NCBI GenBank assembly: GCA_947034885.2
Contig: OX344753.2
Location: 24,754,347 to 24,818,346 of the forward strand
DNA length: 64,000 nucleotides
From: Thuidium tamariscinum
Taxonomy: Eukaryota; Streptophyta; Bryopsida; Hypnales; Thuidiaceae
Direction of reading: 5' to 3'
The translations under genes and the position numbers were made by a program. The notes beneath the pieces were generated by a model. That model saw nothing but the letters and a program-made list of their open reading frames with translations. It was not told where the DNA came from and searched no databases. Position 1 is the stretch's first letter. Every line of letters begins with the position of its first letter. Below, one piece after another: positions 21,939 through 34,900 of this stretch.

Positions 21939-22765
21939 CATAAGAGGATTTCTGGCCCCTAAGAGCATCCCCGCGCAGCTCAAGAAATGGCGCAATCTGG
22001 GGATATGGGCGGGCCGAGCAAAAATAAGTTCCCCACCGCATGTAACAGAAGACTCATGAAAAGTCCGGGCACGGCCAAATTTGGCGAGCACCCGGCAAAA
22101 TGGGGAGGAAGAGACCGCGCTCGGTATCCCTTTCGGCTCTCCCCCCAAAGTCTGATCCTTGAATGCGCAGCGCCAGAAGTCAAGGAGACGGGAACAACTG
22201 AACGGAAAAGATGGGGGAGGGGCCCCATGCACGCACCCCAACATAGAACCTGACAAAGGCTGTGCACAAACTGTTCTTAGCTTTTTCGGGAAAAACAATG
22301 ATGATCTCCTTTCCGTCCCTTTCCCTGAGTCGCGAGTGGGGAACCCTCATTCGACATGCTCCAGCCGGCTTCTTGAATACCACCGGCCCGAGCCTCTTCC
22401 TGAGCCGAGCGTTGGGGATGCTCTAAGAAGACTGTTTCAAGGGTGTTCCCAGAAACTGTTCCCACTGCTGCAGACCAGCCCCGTGTTGGTCTGAATTTTG
22501 GAATTTTGGAAAAAAAAAATTTCAAAAAAAATTTTCAAAAATTTTCAGAGTGTTTAAAAAAGAAAGAAAATGATTTTTAAAAATAATTTTTTTTTCAAGA
22601 AAATATTTTTAAAATATTAAATAATTAATTAAAATAATTAATTAATTCTTATTTTCTGACGTGGCAGTCGCTCGACCACATCAGCAGTGAGTTCTCGGCG
22701 TTCCCAATGCATTCCCAATGTTTGGGAACTCGCAGTCTTGTAAACTAGCTGAAAATCCTCTTATG
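21939..22765. mobile_element. MITE-like element (outer), carrying a nested insertion
   Basis: Ends are CATAAGAGGATTTCTGG and TGAAAATCCTCTTATG. The right part has TGACGTGGCAGTCGC, CCCAATGTTTGGGAAC and long A/T runs, matching the style of the 16.3-16.9 kb and 49.6 kb elements. Without the inner 461-bp insertion and its target duplication it would be about 363 bp. No target duplication could be settled. Confidence 0.65.
21963..22423. mobile_element. Tourist-like MITE nested in outer element, TAA target duplication
   Basis: 461 bp, bounded by GAGCATCCCC and GGGGATGCTC and flanked on both sides by TAA (21960-21962 and 22424-22426), the 3-bp target typical of PIF/Harbinger elements. The interior is strikingly GC-rich against its AT-rich surroundings. 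It is open in several frames (120 codons minus, 111 plus), but none has a recognisable motif, so I treat those frames as composition effects. Confidence 0.75.
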
Positions 22766-24131
22766 ATGGGGCCAGGATATGGAATTCTTTTGGCACGGCT
22801 CTGGATTTCGGTCTTACAGTATATTTAGTCTTTGGATTTAACCCTGAAACATCTCAATCCTTTTTTGAATTTTTGCACATTTTCACTTATAACTTTGTAT
22901 AGATATATCATTTACCAGAATTTAATGAATTTGGTCATTAAGGAAGATTGTCTTTTTTAGATTTAAGTGTTACATTTGATAAATGAGAAATTAATTGGAT
23001 GAAATAGTGCCTTGAAGTCCTTTGTTCATCGTCCAGAATATGGACGTCGGAGCGCTTCAGGGTTAACCGTGGAAGGACGCAGGGTCTTTTGTGAAATTCA
23101 TGATTTCTAAAACCATGGAAAGCATTGGTAATAAAATATTCAAAAAAACTCATTTGAAGTCAAAGAATTATAAAAGATCTTCACTTTTCACTCCTAAAAC
23201 CAAAGATGAATGATTGCAATTTGTTTTACATGCAAGAATTCCTTGTCATCCATCGGATCTCTCTAGTTTGCCGTGGAGATCACCCATTTTTTTTTATCAC
23301 TATTCCATTCTTGCAAATTAGACTATTTGATTTTTGATTGGCTTAATTGCAAGTAACAACTCACCTTCCTCTAGATCCACAAAAAGCAATAACAATGTTT
23401 AGGAAATGTAAGGTAGAACCACCTATACCTAATCATTTAAGCAATTTTAGAACAAATCATGTGGAAGATGAAGCTATGTGAATTTTTGCCATGTAGAAAG
23501 ATAGGAAATATGGAGATTGCTAATTTTTCACAATTTTATTCCCCAAACTAAAATTATTATGCTTTTTTGAAGCCAAAAAGCACTTTGAATTGATAGCGAA
23601 TTCTTAGAGTTTTTCAATTTGGATCATAGCCGAGACTACTTTTCTACTTGGTACTTCCCACACACTTTATGACACTTTGGGACATGTGTCATGACTTTAT
23701 TAGTCCCAACCTTGAAAATGGGAAAAAAATACATTCCAAGCTTTGATTAGAAATCTCTTCTAGCCTTGGTTGGAAAAAGTCACATCCTACAAGTTGGGTA
23801 TGGGTCCCTACTCAAGAATAGGTGAAAGCATACAATGATCATAGTGTGTACATTGAAAGCCTTAAAAACAATTTTGCAACCATCCAATGATTGAAAATAG
23901 GTTTGTGTGCATATCAAGAATAGAAATAATAGGATCTTCATAAAAAAAATTCATGAGAATTTTGTTTTTGAAGAAAAAAAGTTTAAAAATTATGCTATCA
24001 ATCAATGATCTATTTCTCTATAATTGTAGAGAAATAAATTATAGATGGATAGCATGATTTTTAAACTTTTATGTTATAAGAAATATTTTTCTAAAATTGT
24101 CACTACTGACATTGCAAATAGGTAGAATTCC
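22766..24131. repeat. Relict third copy of duplication-flank repeats
   Basis: 22975-23060 (AAATGAGAA.., CGTCCAGAATATGGACGTCGG) matches 7325-7410 and 53685-53765 in the two duplication copies. 23430-23850 (AGCCAAAAAG.., TTTATTAGTCCCAACCTTGAAAA) matches 52030-52400 and 6590-6700. The kinase gene itself is absent. The site corresponding to the 230-bp insertion at 52.38 kb is uninterrupted here. Confidence 0.6.
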
Positions 24132-24678
24132 TTAACCCTTAAGCGTTCAAACGACCATTTTTTGGTTGCTACCTAACTTTGGACAAAAATTTGGGGTAGA
24201 AAAAAAACTTTTTTCAAATTTTTATTTTTTTCAATTTTAAAAAAATTGGGTTTTCTTTCAACATTTATATTCAAAACTAACATTAGTATTGTCAAACAAA
24301 AATTATAAGAGATATAGCACAAAAGGTTTAGAATTGCCTAGTGTTGAAAAACTTACTATTTTGGAAAATTGTTGATGCTCTCATTACTAAATCTTTTGCA
24401 TTTTTTCACAAATCAATAGAAACTACAATTTTGACCAATCAGAAAAAAATTCATATACTAAATAAAGAAATTATATTTTTGGTGAATTTTTGAAGTTATA
24501 TTTTCAAAATTCATTTGAAGAGAATCTAAAAATAATTTTATAATTTTGACCGTATAAATACTTTCTACATTTTGTACTTCACATTATCTTCTTTGATACT
24601 AACTTCAAAAAAGTTACAAAACTTACATTTTATAACACATTTGTGTTTTGTCCTAACACTTGGACTTTTAGGGGTTAA
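24132..24678. mobile_element. Element with TTAACCCCTAAAG-type ends
   Basis: 547 bp from TTAACCCTTAAGCG to CTTTTAGGGGTTAA, AT-rich inside, without coding capacity. It is a diverged relative of the elements at 43.4-46.3 kb. Confidence 0.55.
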
Positions 24679-25759
24679 TTGATCAATAATAAGTGATCAT
24701 CCTGATCATATTGAATTCAGAGTGTAGAACTGGTGATTTCTTGTGTCAAAATTGCAGATCACAAGCTCCTGTTGATGTATCGTTTGTCCTTGCATGTTTG
24801 CATTGGGCATGTGATTCAAAGCTTTTGGAGTCTACCTAATAGAGGTGATAGCTTTGAAGCTAAAGCAGTTCCCAAAGGAGGAAGTTAAATCCTACCATTA
24901 AAGGTGGACCTAGCAGGATGGATTTACTTCAAGGGAAAAAAAAATGAATTTTTTATTTTTTGCAATTTTATATATATATATTCAAATTTTGAATTCATAC
25001 TTGCAATTAGAGACCTCAAATTAGCTAGTAGGGGTCTAAAACATATCCTAGACACGACACAAAATAGGGGACTTTTTTTCACTATTAACTTAGAGAACCT
25101 AAAATTTACCCTATTGGATCCATCTTTGATGGTAGGATTTAATGTCATGTGCTCCTAGACATTGATTGTATTCCTATTCATTTAGTTAGGGCTTTTGCAA
25201 TGCAACAATGCAATATGGTTCAGTATCAGTAAAACTAACTTTTGAACAATAAACAATTAATTAAACATTCAACAAGTACTTCTAAAGCAATGTAATAGTT
25301 TGAAATTTTATTGTTCAGGATTAGTAAAGCAAAATTTAGCAAAAAAAAAAGACCATTGTCCCTCCTAAAATAATTAGAGAGAAATGTAATTTTTGTTTGT
25401 TAAGAAATGGTTTAGGAGACAAAAAAAAAATTAGTTTTATATTTTTCCAAGTTTGTATAAGTGTGTTATGAATTTTTGAAAGCAATTGGTTAGATGCACT
25501 TTTTGTGAACTCTAAATTACCACCACAGCGGGCACCAAAAGCGACACATAATAACTTTGAATCCTATGTGGATGATTGGCCACTTCTTGAAAGAGTGACA
25601 ACTTTTTTGAAACCTCACTTGTTTTCTTTAGAACCCCACATGTCTTCTTTCAGGTCACTTGAACTTGGATTCAAGTAAGTGCTTTTCTAGGTGCACGTGA
25701 ACGACTAATGTTGCATTTGGGTGCTTCTACCTTGTAACTTCCAAGTTCCAACTGTGCAG
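24679..25759. other. AT-rich intergenic
   Basis: No gene. A short (AT) run lies near 24971-24980. The last 150 bases contain several copies of GGTGCAC-like text and lead into the GC-balanced transporter upstream region. Confidence 0.5.
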
Positions 25760-27927
25760 GTGCACCCACAGTACGGAGTATAGACAGAGTGTCAGTGGGT
25801 CCATCGGAAGCTACCCGTAGCTCTGTCTGCAATCTGCAACCAGTCAAGTGGGCTCGATTCAGTCTGTCGGAGCGCCCCGACTGTGGCTACGCTTACTGTG
25901 CGGTGCCGGATTGCCGGACTGGTCGTTTTGTGTTCGTAGCTTAAGCTTCATTATCCCAATCCCCTTCGTAGTATGTATTTCGAAACCATCTGAACTTATA
26001 AACTTGAAGGGCCAACTTCCATGTCGAGAAGGCCGGGGCCGGATCCCACCGATGACCGGTGAAATGGGGGCTCCACGTATTGTGGAATCGCTTTTATTAG
26101 ATGCAGGTAGACCCGGCCCAGCTTTGACTTTCGACTCCTGAACGCGTTATAAAGTCGCTAAGTCGAATGTGCCCCTCTTCTTTGTCAAGAAGTGATTTTG
26201 CATTGATGCGCAAGTGTGCCCTGCTGCCTACCTTAGTATCACCTTTGACGAGGTGGGCGGATCTGTGTCCGTGGTACTGACAAGTGCTCGATCATTCGTG
26301 TTTGCCGGCAACTGGAAGTGGGGGGCTCGGTCAGTGCAAGCGTACTGAGCAGTCCATTGGTGCAGGGGAAGATTTGATTGCCGGTGAGGGATGGCGGAGT
26401 CGTTTGCGCAGGTACGTAGCTTGTGCCCGCAATCTCGGTCACCGTTAGATGTGTCAAGGGTTTGAATTCTCAGTTTGAAGCTGCTCTAGATATGTAGGCG
26501 ATAGGGCGTATGTGAGTGAATGCCTGTGACGTTGTGAATTATCCCGCAGTAGAGTATAGTCATTCTCTCCATCAGTGTTTTAGTAGTATATTGTGTTGGC
26601 ACCGTGAATTTCCTACCTGTTTGTGAAGAGATTTTGGCTTGCTCCGGTTGGCGCCAAAGTGGTCCTCTTACCAGATGGATATGGAGATAGTTTTAGTTTG
26701 GGGAAGGTAAAACTATGTATTAGGTATATTGAAACGTCGATGTCGGTAAATGGGTGGAGATTCACGGTATTTGCACTTTCAAGGCGGGCGCGGGCGCTTG
26801 AAAACCTGAACCTATTCCAGTCCTAGTTTCGGTTGAAAGCTTTGTGCAAACGAGTGCTACAATTTTGGGGCTATGAATTGAAGTTACGAGTTCTGTCTTA
26901 GGTTTTGAAGATTTTTGCAGATGGGTGTCACGGTGGAGCTATGAATTCCACCGTTAAATCGTACTTCAGTGTGCACACCTAGGGCACAATGCCAAGTCCA
27001 GTGTACAAGGCTACCATGAAACTGTCGCATTCGCCAGTTGGAAGGCGACAAAATCCCATAGTTCATTTCCTGATTCGATTGAGTTGAACAACTTGGGCAT
27101 CATTTTTGATAACCCTCTTGAGCTTCCTGGCTAGCTCCTGACCATTTTCCAATCCGTAATCTCTAAGTAAGGCCTATTTCAGTAGAGGTAGGCTAACAAG
27201 AAAGCATTGAATATGAAGTGCATAGTTGTGTCTTTGTATCTTTCCCTCTCTAGTATTATGGTGTCTTCTTTTGTAAACGCGTGATTAAATAGTCCTACAA
27301 TGTGAAAGTTAAACATCGGAACGGGAATAGCATCCCATGCCAGCCACTCTTCTGGCTCTACTTTCTCGAAACCTTGTCCGTAACACTGTTGTCGTTGTAT
27401 GGACACGGATGGAGTCCATGGGCCTGCTAGAATGCTGGGCCAGTGTAGATCTCTTCCGATCTTCATATGGTAAAATGAATCACGGTGTTGATGCTGAAGC
27501 CCAGCTAGGTGTGTGTAGAAGCTATTTTCCTCCAATTCCCATATTGCACTGTTTTTTCTAGTACCGAGTCCAGTTTTTTCTCTATTTTTTACTCTAATTA
27601 GAAATTTTATAGATTCTTTCACCAGGTTTTTGATACCTTAAAATTACAACCGATCTTTTTCCCAATTCCACCAGCCAACAATGAACTAACCAGCGGTTCT
27701 CCCCGAAACTCTGAACATTGGTGTGAATAATTTATCCCCACAACACAGTGGAGAAGCACTTCAATGTTGTTCCTGTTACCCGAGTGATCAGATGCCCTAT
27801 TGTCAATTTCGTTACATATGCTTGATTCCAGCGCCAAAAAATGTGACATACATCTTTAGGAGGATGCCAATGACCGAGTATATTTCATTTCAGTGTTGTG
27901 CACTGAGCGTATTCTGGTGATAGGTCT
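25760..27927 (+). promoter_or_regulatory. Upstream region and possible leader of the amino-acid transporter
   Basis: More GC-balanced than the DNA on either side, which suggests a transcribed or promoter region. No open frame has a recognisable motif; the 97-codon frame at 25848 opens with GTG. Donor-like CAG|GTAGAC (26103-26111) and several acceptor-like sites would allow a spliced 5' UTR, but I cannot fix exon borders. No distinctive promoter element was identified. Confidence 0.35.
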
Positions 27928-30900
27928 ATGCTCAGTGAATGGGATGTCCACGCGACTCGACACAAAGCTCTAGATAAAGACTACCGCGAGTATAGATTTA
28001 CATTTCAGGCAGCACGTCCTGAAAATGCCCAAGTAGTAGAAACTGCGAATTCAAACGAAATTGATGCCTACGTGATTTTGCTGCAGAATGGTGAAGCTAC
28101 TCCCCATCACAGAATCCGCATCCGACGAGCAGACGATGATGACGGTATTCCAAAGACGTCCAATTGGTGGACAGCAGCTGCCTACAACATCACCGCCATC
28201 GTTGGCCTTGGGGTGCTTGGTCTGCCGCATGCGATGGTGTTCCTCTCCTGGTTTGAATTCGTCTTGCACCTCAAAATCCTTCTCTGAAACTTGTATGAAT
28301 ATGTTAATTTTGTCAGTTTCAGAATATTGGTTCCAAGGAAAATTTCTTATTTTAAAGATTTGAGCATGACTTTGAATGAGACGTTATTTGGGCAAACATC
28401 ACTTCGTTTGCCATCCTTAGTATGGACTGTGGAGTGTGTAGGGTTAAGAAGTAACAATAAATTTTGGAAGTGGTGTTCATTGGTGCAAGTTTGATCTTAG
28501 ATTCTCGAATACACTAGGAGCTCGTCCCCCCCCAAACCCATCATCCGTCCAGAATTCGATTCCCAAGAACTTCTAAGGATTAAACTTTGAATTCCTGAAC
28601 TAAACTAAGACTGAAATTAACTCTGAAACCCTGCATCGTCGAGTGCATTCCCAAAATAAGAGCATTCACCGTACACACCGGCAGACGAGATTGCACGTCC
28701 GTCTCCATTCCAACAATTCACAAAAACGAACCCTAACCCTAAAATTTGACTTTGATTCCAACTCAAAATCTTCATTTATACGAGACTATAAAGTGTGCCA
28801 TGGAATTCCAGGGATCGCTTCCGTGCTGTCTAATGCAAAACCTTTAATCCTGTGCAATGTCATTTTTCTGACCGCCCTGATGTTTGCTTTCCTTTTGAGA
28901 GCTAAGTGAAACTTTAGGCATGAATCTATATAGTGTTTGGTCTTGCCAACAGGATTGCAATTATCCTGGTCTAATCACCAGTCAGATTTTGCCATAGATG
29001 GCGGTATGTCTAAGCTGAGCGTATGCCTCGACTCAGAATTTTTGTGTGTCGTTGCAGGGGTGGCCTGGCGGTAATGGCTCTCACATGCTTCATCACTTAT
29101 TTAACATTGAAGCAACTGGTGGAACTCCATGAAGTAGACCCTGGGAAACGGTACAAGACGTACCAAGATCTCGGGGATCGAGCATTTGGCGGCAATTGGG
29201 GTCAAAGAATTGTTCTGCCGATGCAAATGGTTGTAGAGGTCAGTCTGGATGTGCTCTTCACCATTGCTGTAGGAGAGGCTATGATCCGAATACTGGGAAA
29301 TTGCCAAGTGCACATATTTGTTTGGTTTGTAGCATTCGGTGCCATCCAAATTGCCCTCTCTTGCAGGTTGCCCTATTATAGCTCCATCAGATGGATTGCA
29401 GTGGTTGCAGCAGTCATGTCATCTTGGTAAGCTTTTACTAGCCATGTATCCATGCAGTACAACAGGATGAGTTTGACCATGACTTTAGGTACGTGCACCC
29501 AAAATCACCACTCGAAATCAATACCCTGTGTACTGATTTTAGGTGGCGATTTCTGGGTGCACAGAACTTAGATTTGTTGGAATATGTTCTGCATCAATGT
29601 TCAATGTTGCTTGAAGTCCTAAAGTTTAAACATTCCAAAAAGATTTGAGCAGTTGAGGTTGATATGCATCAAATCCATTCTGTCACTTGGATTTTGATTT
29701 CGGTTGTTGCGATGCTCACAACTTCCTCTCCTTGATTGACAGCTATTCAACAATTGCGTGGATCTCGCTTGTGTCAAGCGGTTTCAAGCATCGTGGTGAT
29801 GCCAAGTATGGGGAACCTGAGAAACTGCCAGCAAACAACGTCGGTTTCCATCAAAATCAAGTGGACTTAGATGAAGTTGATCATGTGTTTCAAGCCTTCA
29901 ATGCAATTGGAATCATTGCGTTTGCGTATGCTGCGCACAATGTTGTTTTGGACATTCAAACCGAGTTACCGTCGCCTTCGGAGGAGGCGATGATGAAGGG
30001 AGTGAAGTTCACGTATCTGGTGGTAGCACTTTGCTACTTCCCCATGGCCATTGCGGTCTACGGTTTGTATGGCAACCAAGTAAGCAACAATGCTTTGGGT
30101 TTCATGGTGGGCAGAGTCCCACGAGGATGGGTGATCACAACCAACATCATGTTAATCACTCATCTTGTTGGAAGTTATCAGGTAACTCACCCCACTTGAA
30201 TTTTGAGAATTTTGTTTCCTAAATCCAACAAACCTCAATTTTTTCTTGTCATTTTGAGGATCTCATCTATGAATTATGCTGCTTTTCACAAGTTAAGAAA
30301 CACATGTTGTGGACATTAATTGAATATGTTGAACACAACCAAGATGAAACTTATTTTGTTATGAGCAAAGATCACAATAGCATAATGCTTTTGATGGACG
30401 AATTGATTTTGGATGGTGACCCCTGCTGTGACAATATTTCATTTATAGGATGGATTTTCCTATCATGATCATAAATCTGGCATTACTATTGAATGCTAGA
30501 ATTCTTTGGGTATGCAACTCAATTAAATATTACAAATAGAGGATCTTGTCAATAAATACATGAAAAACAATTAATTTTTCATTTTCATTGTTGTCAAACT
30601 AAAATGAATTGTAGCACTTACGCATTGGATTCTAATGGATTAGAATCATTGCATATAAAAAATTGTTGTAAATTGCATACTTTTGCAAGGATTCTTTTCT
30701 AAGAATGACTTGATCAAATTTAAATACATATGCCATTTATTCTTGCAGATTTTTGCCATTCCTGTATTCAAGCTTTTACAGGTCAAAATGAAATATGACC
30801 AATATACTGTTCGAATAGTTTATATAAGTAAGTACAATACTCCTCATGATTGGAGTTTCAAAATTTGTTGATTTTGTGTAAGTGATTTGCTATTATGTGG

Positions 30901-31966
30901 CATAATGTCTTATTCAAATCTATTATGACATTAATGACATTGATAATCTTTGAGTGATACGTTTGTGGGATTGCAGTTTCTACAACATTACTTGCAATGG
31001 TGTTTCCAATCTTCTCTCCACTCCTTGGATTCTTTGGAGGATTTGTAATAGCTCCAACTACATACATTGTATGTCATATTCTTTATTACTCTATCTTTTT
31101 TTGAATTATTTGCTACTAGATATTTTACTTAATTGAATTTGAAAACTAGCCAAAGAAATCTATAATAGATCTCTTTACAATTATATTATTTAGAGTCCTT
31201 ATTAATGACATAGGTGTGTCATGTTGTTTGTAGCTCCCTTGTATATTATGGTTGTGTATAAAAGGAAAATCAAGCAGGTGGACAAAATTCACAAGAGCAC
31301 ATTACATCAATTGGGTAAGTTCATTAGCTTGATTATATTTTCTTATTTCCCCCTTGCATGAATGTATCTTGATTTGGTCTCTCAAGTATATAGAAATGAA
31401 CTTGATGGCATTTTCAATTAAGTTATATTTGTAACATTCAAGAAAATATGCATTTACCACATTAGTGTTGATTATAGTACATTTGTTATGGTTACATTTA
31501 AACTACCTCTTTGAAAAGGAAAAAAATTTGAAATGATAAGATTTACCACTAATGACTAGGCAACCTTGTATATTTCCTAGCAAATATAAATTTCATCATG
31601 TGAATATTTTTGCTACAATTTTGGTGAACATTTTGTTGATTTTCTAATGATATGAAATTTGGTTCAAATGAATTAATCTTTTACAATTCAATCAAATTTG
31701 TCATCTTTTGAACATCAAGCGTTGGTTTTGTAGAGGTTGAAGGATTTGGAGTGCCCTAATTGCATCTAATGTGTTACATGGTGGCCTTGTTGCAGGCTTG
31801 TGTCATAGTTGGAACCATTATTATGTTTGTTGCCGTAGTGGGTGGAATTGGCAATCTTATTAAACAGGCTAAAATTTATGATTTTTACCAAATCTTTACA
31901 AAGTCATGGAGAGGATCTGGATTTTATCCTAACCGTCATTGCAATGTGTCTTCAAATTATTTATAA
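27928..31966 (+). CDS. Lysine/histidine-transporter-like amino-acid permease (AAAP family)
   Basis: Proton-coupled amino-acid uptake carrier of the plasma membrane, by family. Seven exons with GT-AG borders: 27928-28250, 29058-29426, 29743-30181, 30749-30827, 30977-31068, 31234-31314, 31796-31966. They sum to 1554 nt and stay in frame for 517 residues. Landmarks: SNWWTAAAYNITAIVGLGVLGLP (78-100, written here as the family's first membrane segment), VELHEVDPGKRY in exon 2, YSTIAW at 232, FAYAAHNVVLDIQ ending at 303, ALCYFPMAIAVYG in exon 3, FFGGFVIAPTTYI in exon 5, LPC in exon 6 and QAKIYDFY in exon 7. Unusual parts are a long acidic N-terminus (about 78 residues before NWW) and about 27 residues after the point where LHT1 of Arabidopsis ends (YKFYS). 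The start is uncertain: an acceptor-like site at 28008 (TTTCAG) could bring in an upstream first exon. Otherwise it appears intact. Confidence 0.85.
29493..29562. repeat. Imperfect hairpin in transporter intron 2
   Basis: The left arm GTGCACCCAAAATCACCAC pairs with the right arm GGTGGCGATTTCTGGGTGCAC around an AT-rich loop. The 70-base fold-back could be a small transposon remnant or a structured intron segment. Confidence 0.5.
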
Positions 31967-34900
31967 AGACATGGAATAAATTTTGGATTTATCTAGATTG
32001 TACAAAAGACCATTCTTTATGAGTTTCTTTTAGTAGAAATCAACTCTTGCAACAAGATGGGCTTGTTGTGACAATTGCTTACAAACTTCATGGATAGAGA
32101 AATTGGATCATACTTCAATTCTAGAGCACCTACAATATTTGGACACTCACTAATTAGATTGACATTTCAAAGAGAATTGTTTGTAAATCCATATTTACCT
32201 CTCTAAATGGAAGCAATAAAGTAAGGAATTTGTCTTTGAATCAAACATGCGATTGTCTTACTCATTCATTGTAAATGTCATAGATTGTTTTGAAATTGGC
32301 ACATAAAGCAAATCACAACTACAAGGAGACAATGATTTATGTAACATAATCCACAAGAAAAATAATTGAGATTATTGCAATGATCAATGATAATCATAAT
32401 ATTTAGAATGCTTTTTCCTGCTAAAATTGTGACAATTATAATCCAAATCAATCAAAGTTTAGACATAATCAAGGCTCAAAATCAAAGGATAAACTTTGTT
32501 ACATGAATGTCTTTTGTCTCTCCTAAACTCAATTAATCCCATTAATGTGAACTATTTATGTTACAATGTATGGTAAATGCATCTTATAGGTAAACACTCT
32601 ACAATTTCTTTGCATTTTTAGCTCGACAAATGGAAAAATTGGTCACTTTTGTGTCAAGATTTTCAAATGAAAGAAATGTAGATATAATGAAAATTATGAT
32701 TCTAAGATCTTGATCTCAACTTCATATAGGATCTCAACTTCAAAAAGTTCAAACTAAAATTCATTACCATTTGCAAGACCTACAATCTCAAAGTAGAAAG
32801 TTTTTTTTTTCCATAACATATTCATGGGGGGATCTCAACTTTAGAATTCAACAAGCATTATAGGATGTTCAATTAAAATTTCACCTTTTAGTGTAATGTA
32901 CTACTAATTAAATGCTAAGGTTGGAAGCTAACATACAAGAAATCTAAATCTAAATTTACTTCATAAAACTTACACACCTTACAATACTATGATCCTTTTG
33001 AAAAGAATAAAACATCAAAAGCATCTATGAATTTATCAAAATATTAAAATGTTCTATACTATTTAATCAATACATTCTTGTGTAGGAAGTTTTTAAAGAG
33101 AAATTTTATTGAAATAAAGGTTTAAAAGCACAAGTTTTAGGGCATAGAAGATGATTATTCATGCCATTGCCCTTTAGTTAACGAAGAAAGTCCCCATCCA
33201 TAGAAAAACTACAAAGCAACAATTCCTTACAAGTAGAAACAAGATGCTTGAGATGAAATCACTCCAAAATTTATAGGAAATGCATCTACACTCAAATGTA
33301 GGTGCATTTTATGTTTTTGGATTTGTATTAAAAATGCCCAAAGTATAATTTTTTGTACATAAACAAGTAAAAATTCAACCCACTATAGTTGATCAAAACC
33401 TTGAAAATAACAATTTGGTTGCAAAAGAATTTTAGGGTTTGATCCCTTAAGGACTAAGAAGGCACAATGGCAAATTCTCAAGATAGAAACAATCTCAATA
33501 TTTTGTTGAGTAATAAAAATTAACATACAATTTTTGCATTTTTGCATTTTTAAAATTTTTATGTGAGAAGTATTTAAAATTTATTTAGAATATGTAGTCT
33601 TGTAGAAAGAAAGAAGAAGAAGAATTTTTTTCCAATAAAAGGAATAGAAGGGATGGGAGAAAAAATTTCTTGGACATTTCTTATCTTTACTCTCAAACAA
33701 ATTGGGTTAGAAGAATTTTTCCAAATTTGATGTCTTAGCAATTTCTAAAATAAAACTCTCAATCTTGTGTAATTAAGAATAAAAAATAGTTAGAATCATT
33801 CAAAAAAATTTGAAGATGTTCCAAATAATATGCTAATTATAGAAATTGTTGAATTTCAAAAATTAACACATACAGATTTTAAAAAATAAATTGGATCCAA
33901 CTTAATCATATGTAGTTTCCTACTCTTTCTATTTGAAAATGTATACAAATTTTGAGAGAATTTTTATTTCTCATTTTAAAAATTAAAATATACTACATTT
34001 ATCCTAAATTCCAATATAATATTTGGATGGGATAAAAAAAACTTGTTCATCTTCTTATAATTTTTCTTCTACAAAAGCTCTGTTTTTTTGCTTATAAAGT
34101 TGATCATCTAGAATTATTGTAATCTAAAAATCCAATGGTCAATATTTAAAAAAATTAATTCCATGCGTACTAGACAAAATAGTCTTTACTTGTTTACAAT
34201 TACAATTACAATTTCAAGCACATCCATGTGCAAAAAACATCAAAATGGGACAATTCATTGAATTAAAATATTGTGTAAAAATTTCTAAGCCTTGAAGGGT
34301 TAACAATGGGTGATTGCAAGAAACACTTCACGTTTTTGGCTCAAAATGTTGTTTTTTGGCATAGTATTGGCAGTACTACGTGATCTTGACAGTACAACGT
34401 GTCTGACGCACGCCTGCAAATCTCAACTGTCGATTTCGGGCACTTGCAAATCTGGGCCGTCAATGTAGTACTATGCAATATTATATAGTACTATGGACTA
34501 CTACAAGTACTTCATAGGCCACAAGGAGCAAAAAATAGCAAAAAAAGGGTTTGTGGACCTTTTTATTTTTAACAATTCAAAAAGAAATTAAAAAATTATT
34601 TTTAAAAAATCCATTTTTCTAAACAAAATTGTTCACACATTGCAAGAAAAAATTCCTCTAAAAAAGTTTTTCCCTCTTCGTAGAGTTTGTGCAAAGGAAG
34701 GTCACTTTGACCCCATGTAGACAATAGACATTTTACTATTTTATAAAAACTCACCATCAATCCTTGAAATGTTAGTAGAACTCCAACTTGTTCAATTTGT
34801 GGCTTCAAATTCGGATTTTTGACTCAAAAATAGGACTAAAACCCCCCCAAAATGGCCAAGGTAGATAGCCAACCGGGGGCAGTTTAAAAATAATCAAAAA

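Noticed and set aside
21936-22494. Overlapping frames of 85-120 codons on both strands
   Set aside because: They lie in the GC-rich interior of a MITE, overlap in several frames and show no motif.
28731-28742. CCCTAACCCTAA, telomere-like
   Set aside because: Fewer than two full repeat units in an intron; chance is sufficient.
34376-34520. Repeated AGTACTA text as a possible regulatory array
   Set aside because: Spacing is irregular and units too short; no gene is adjacent.
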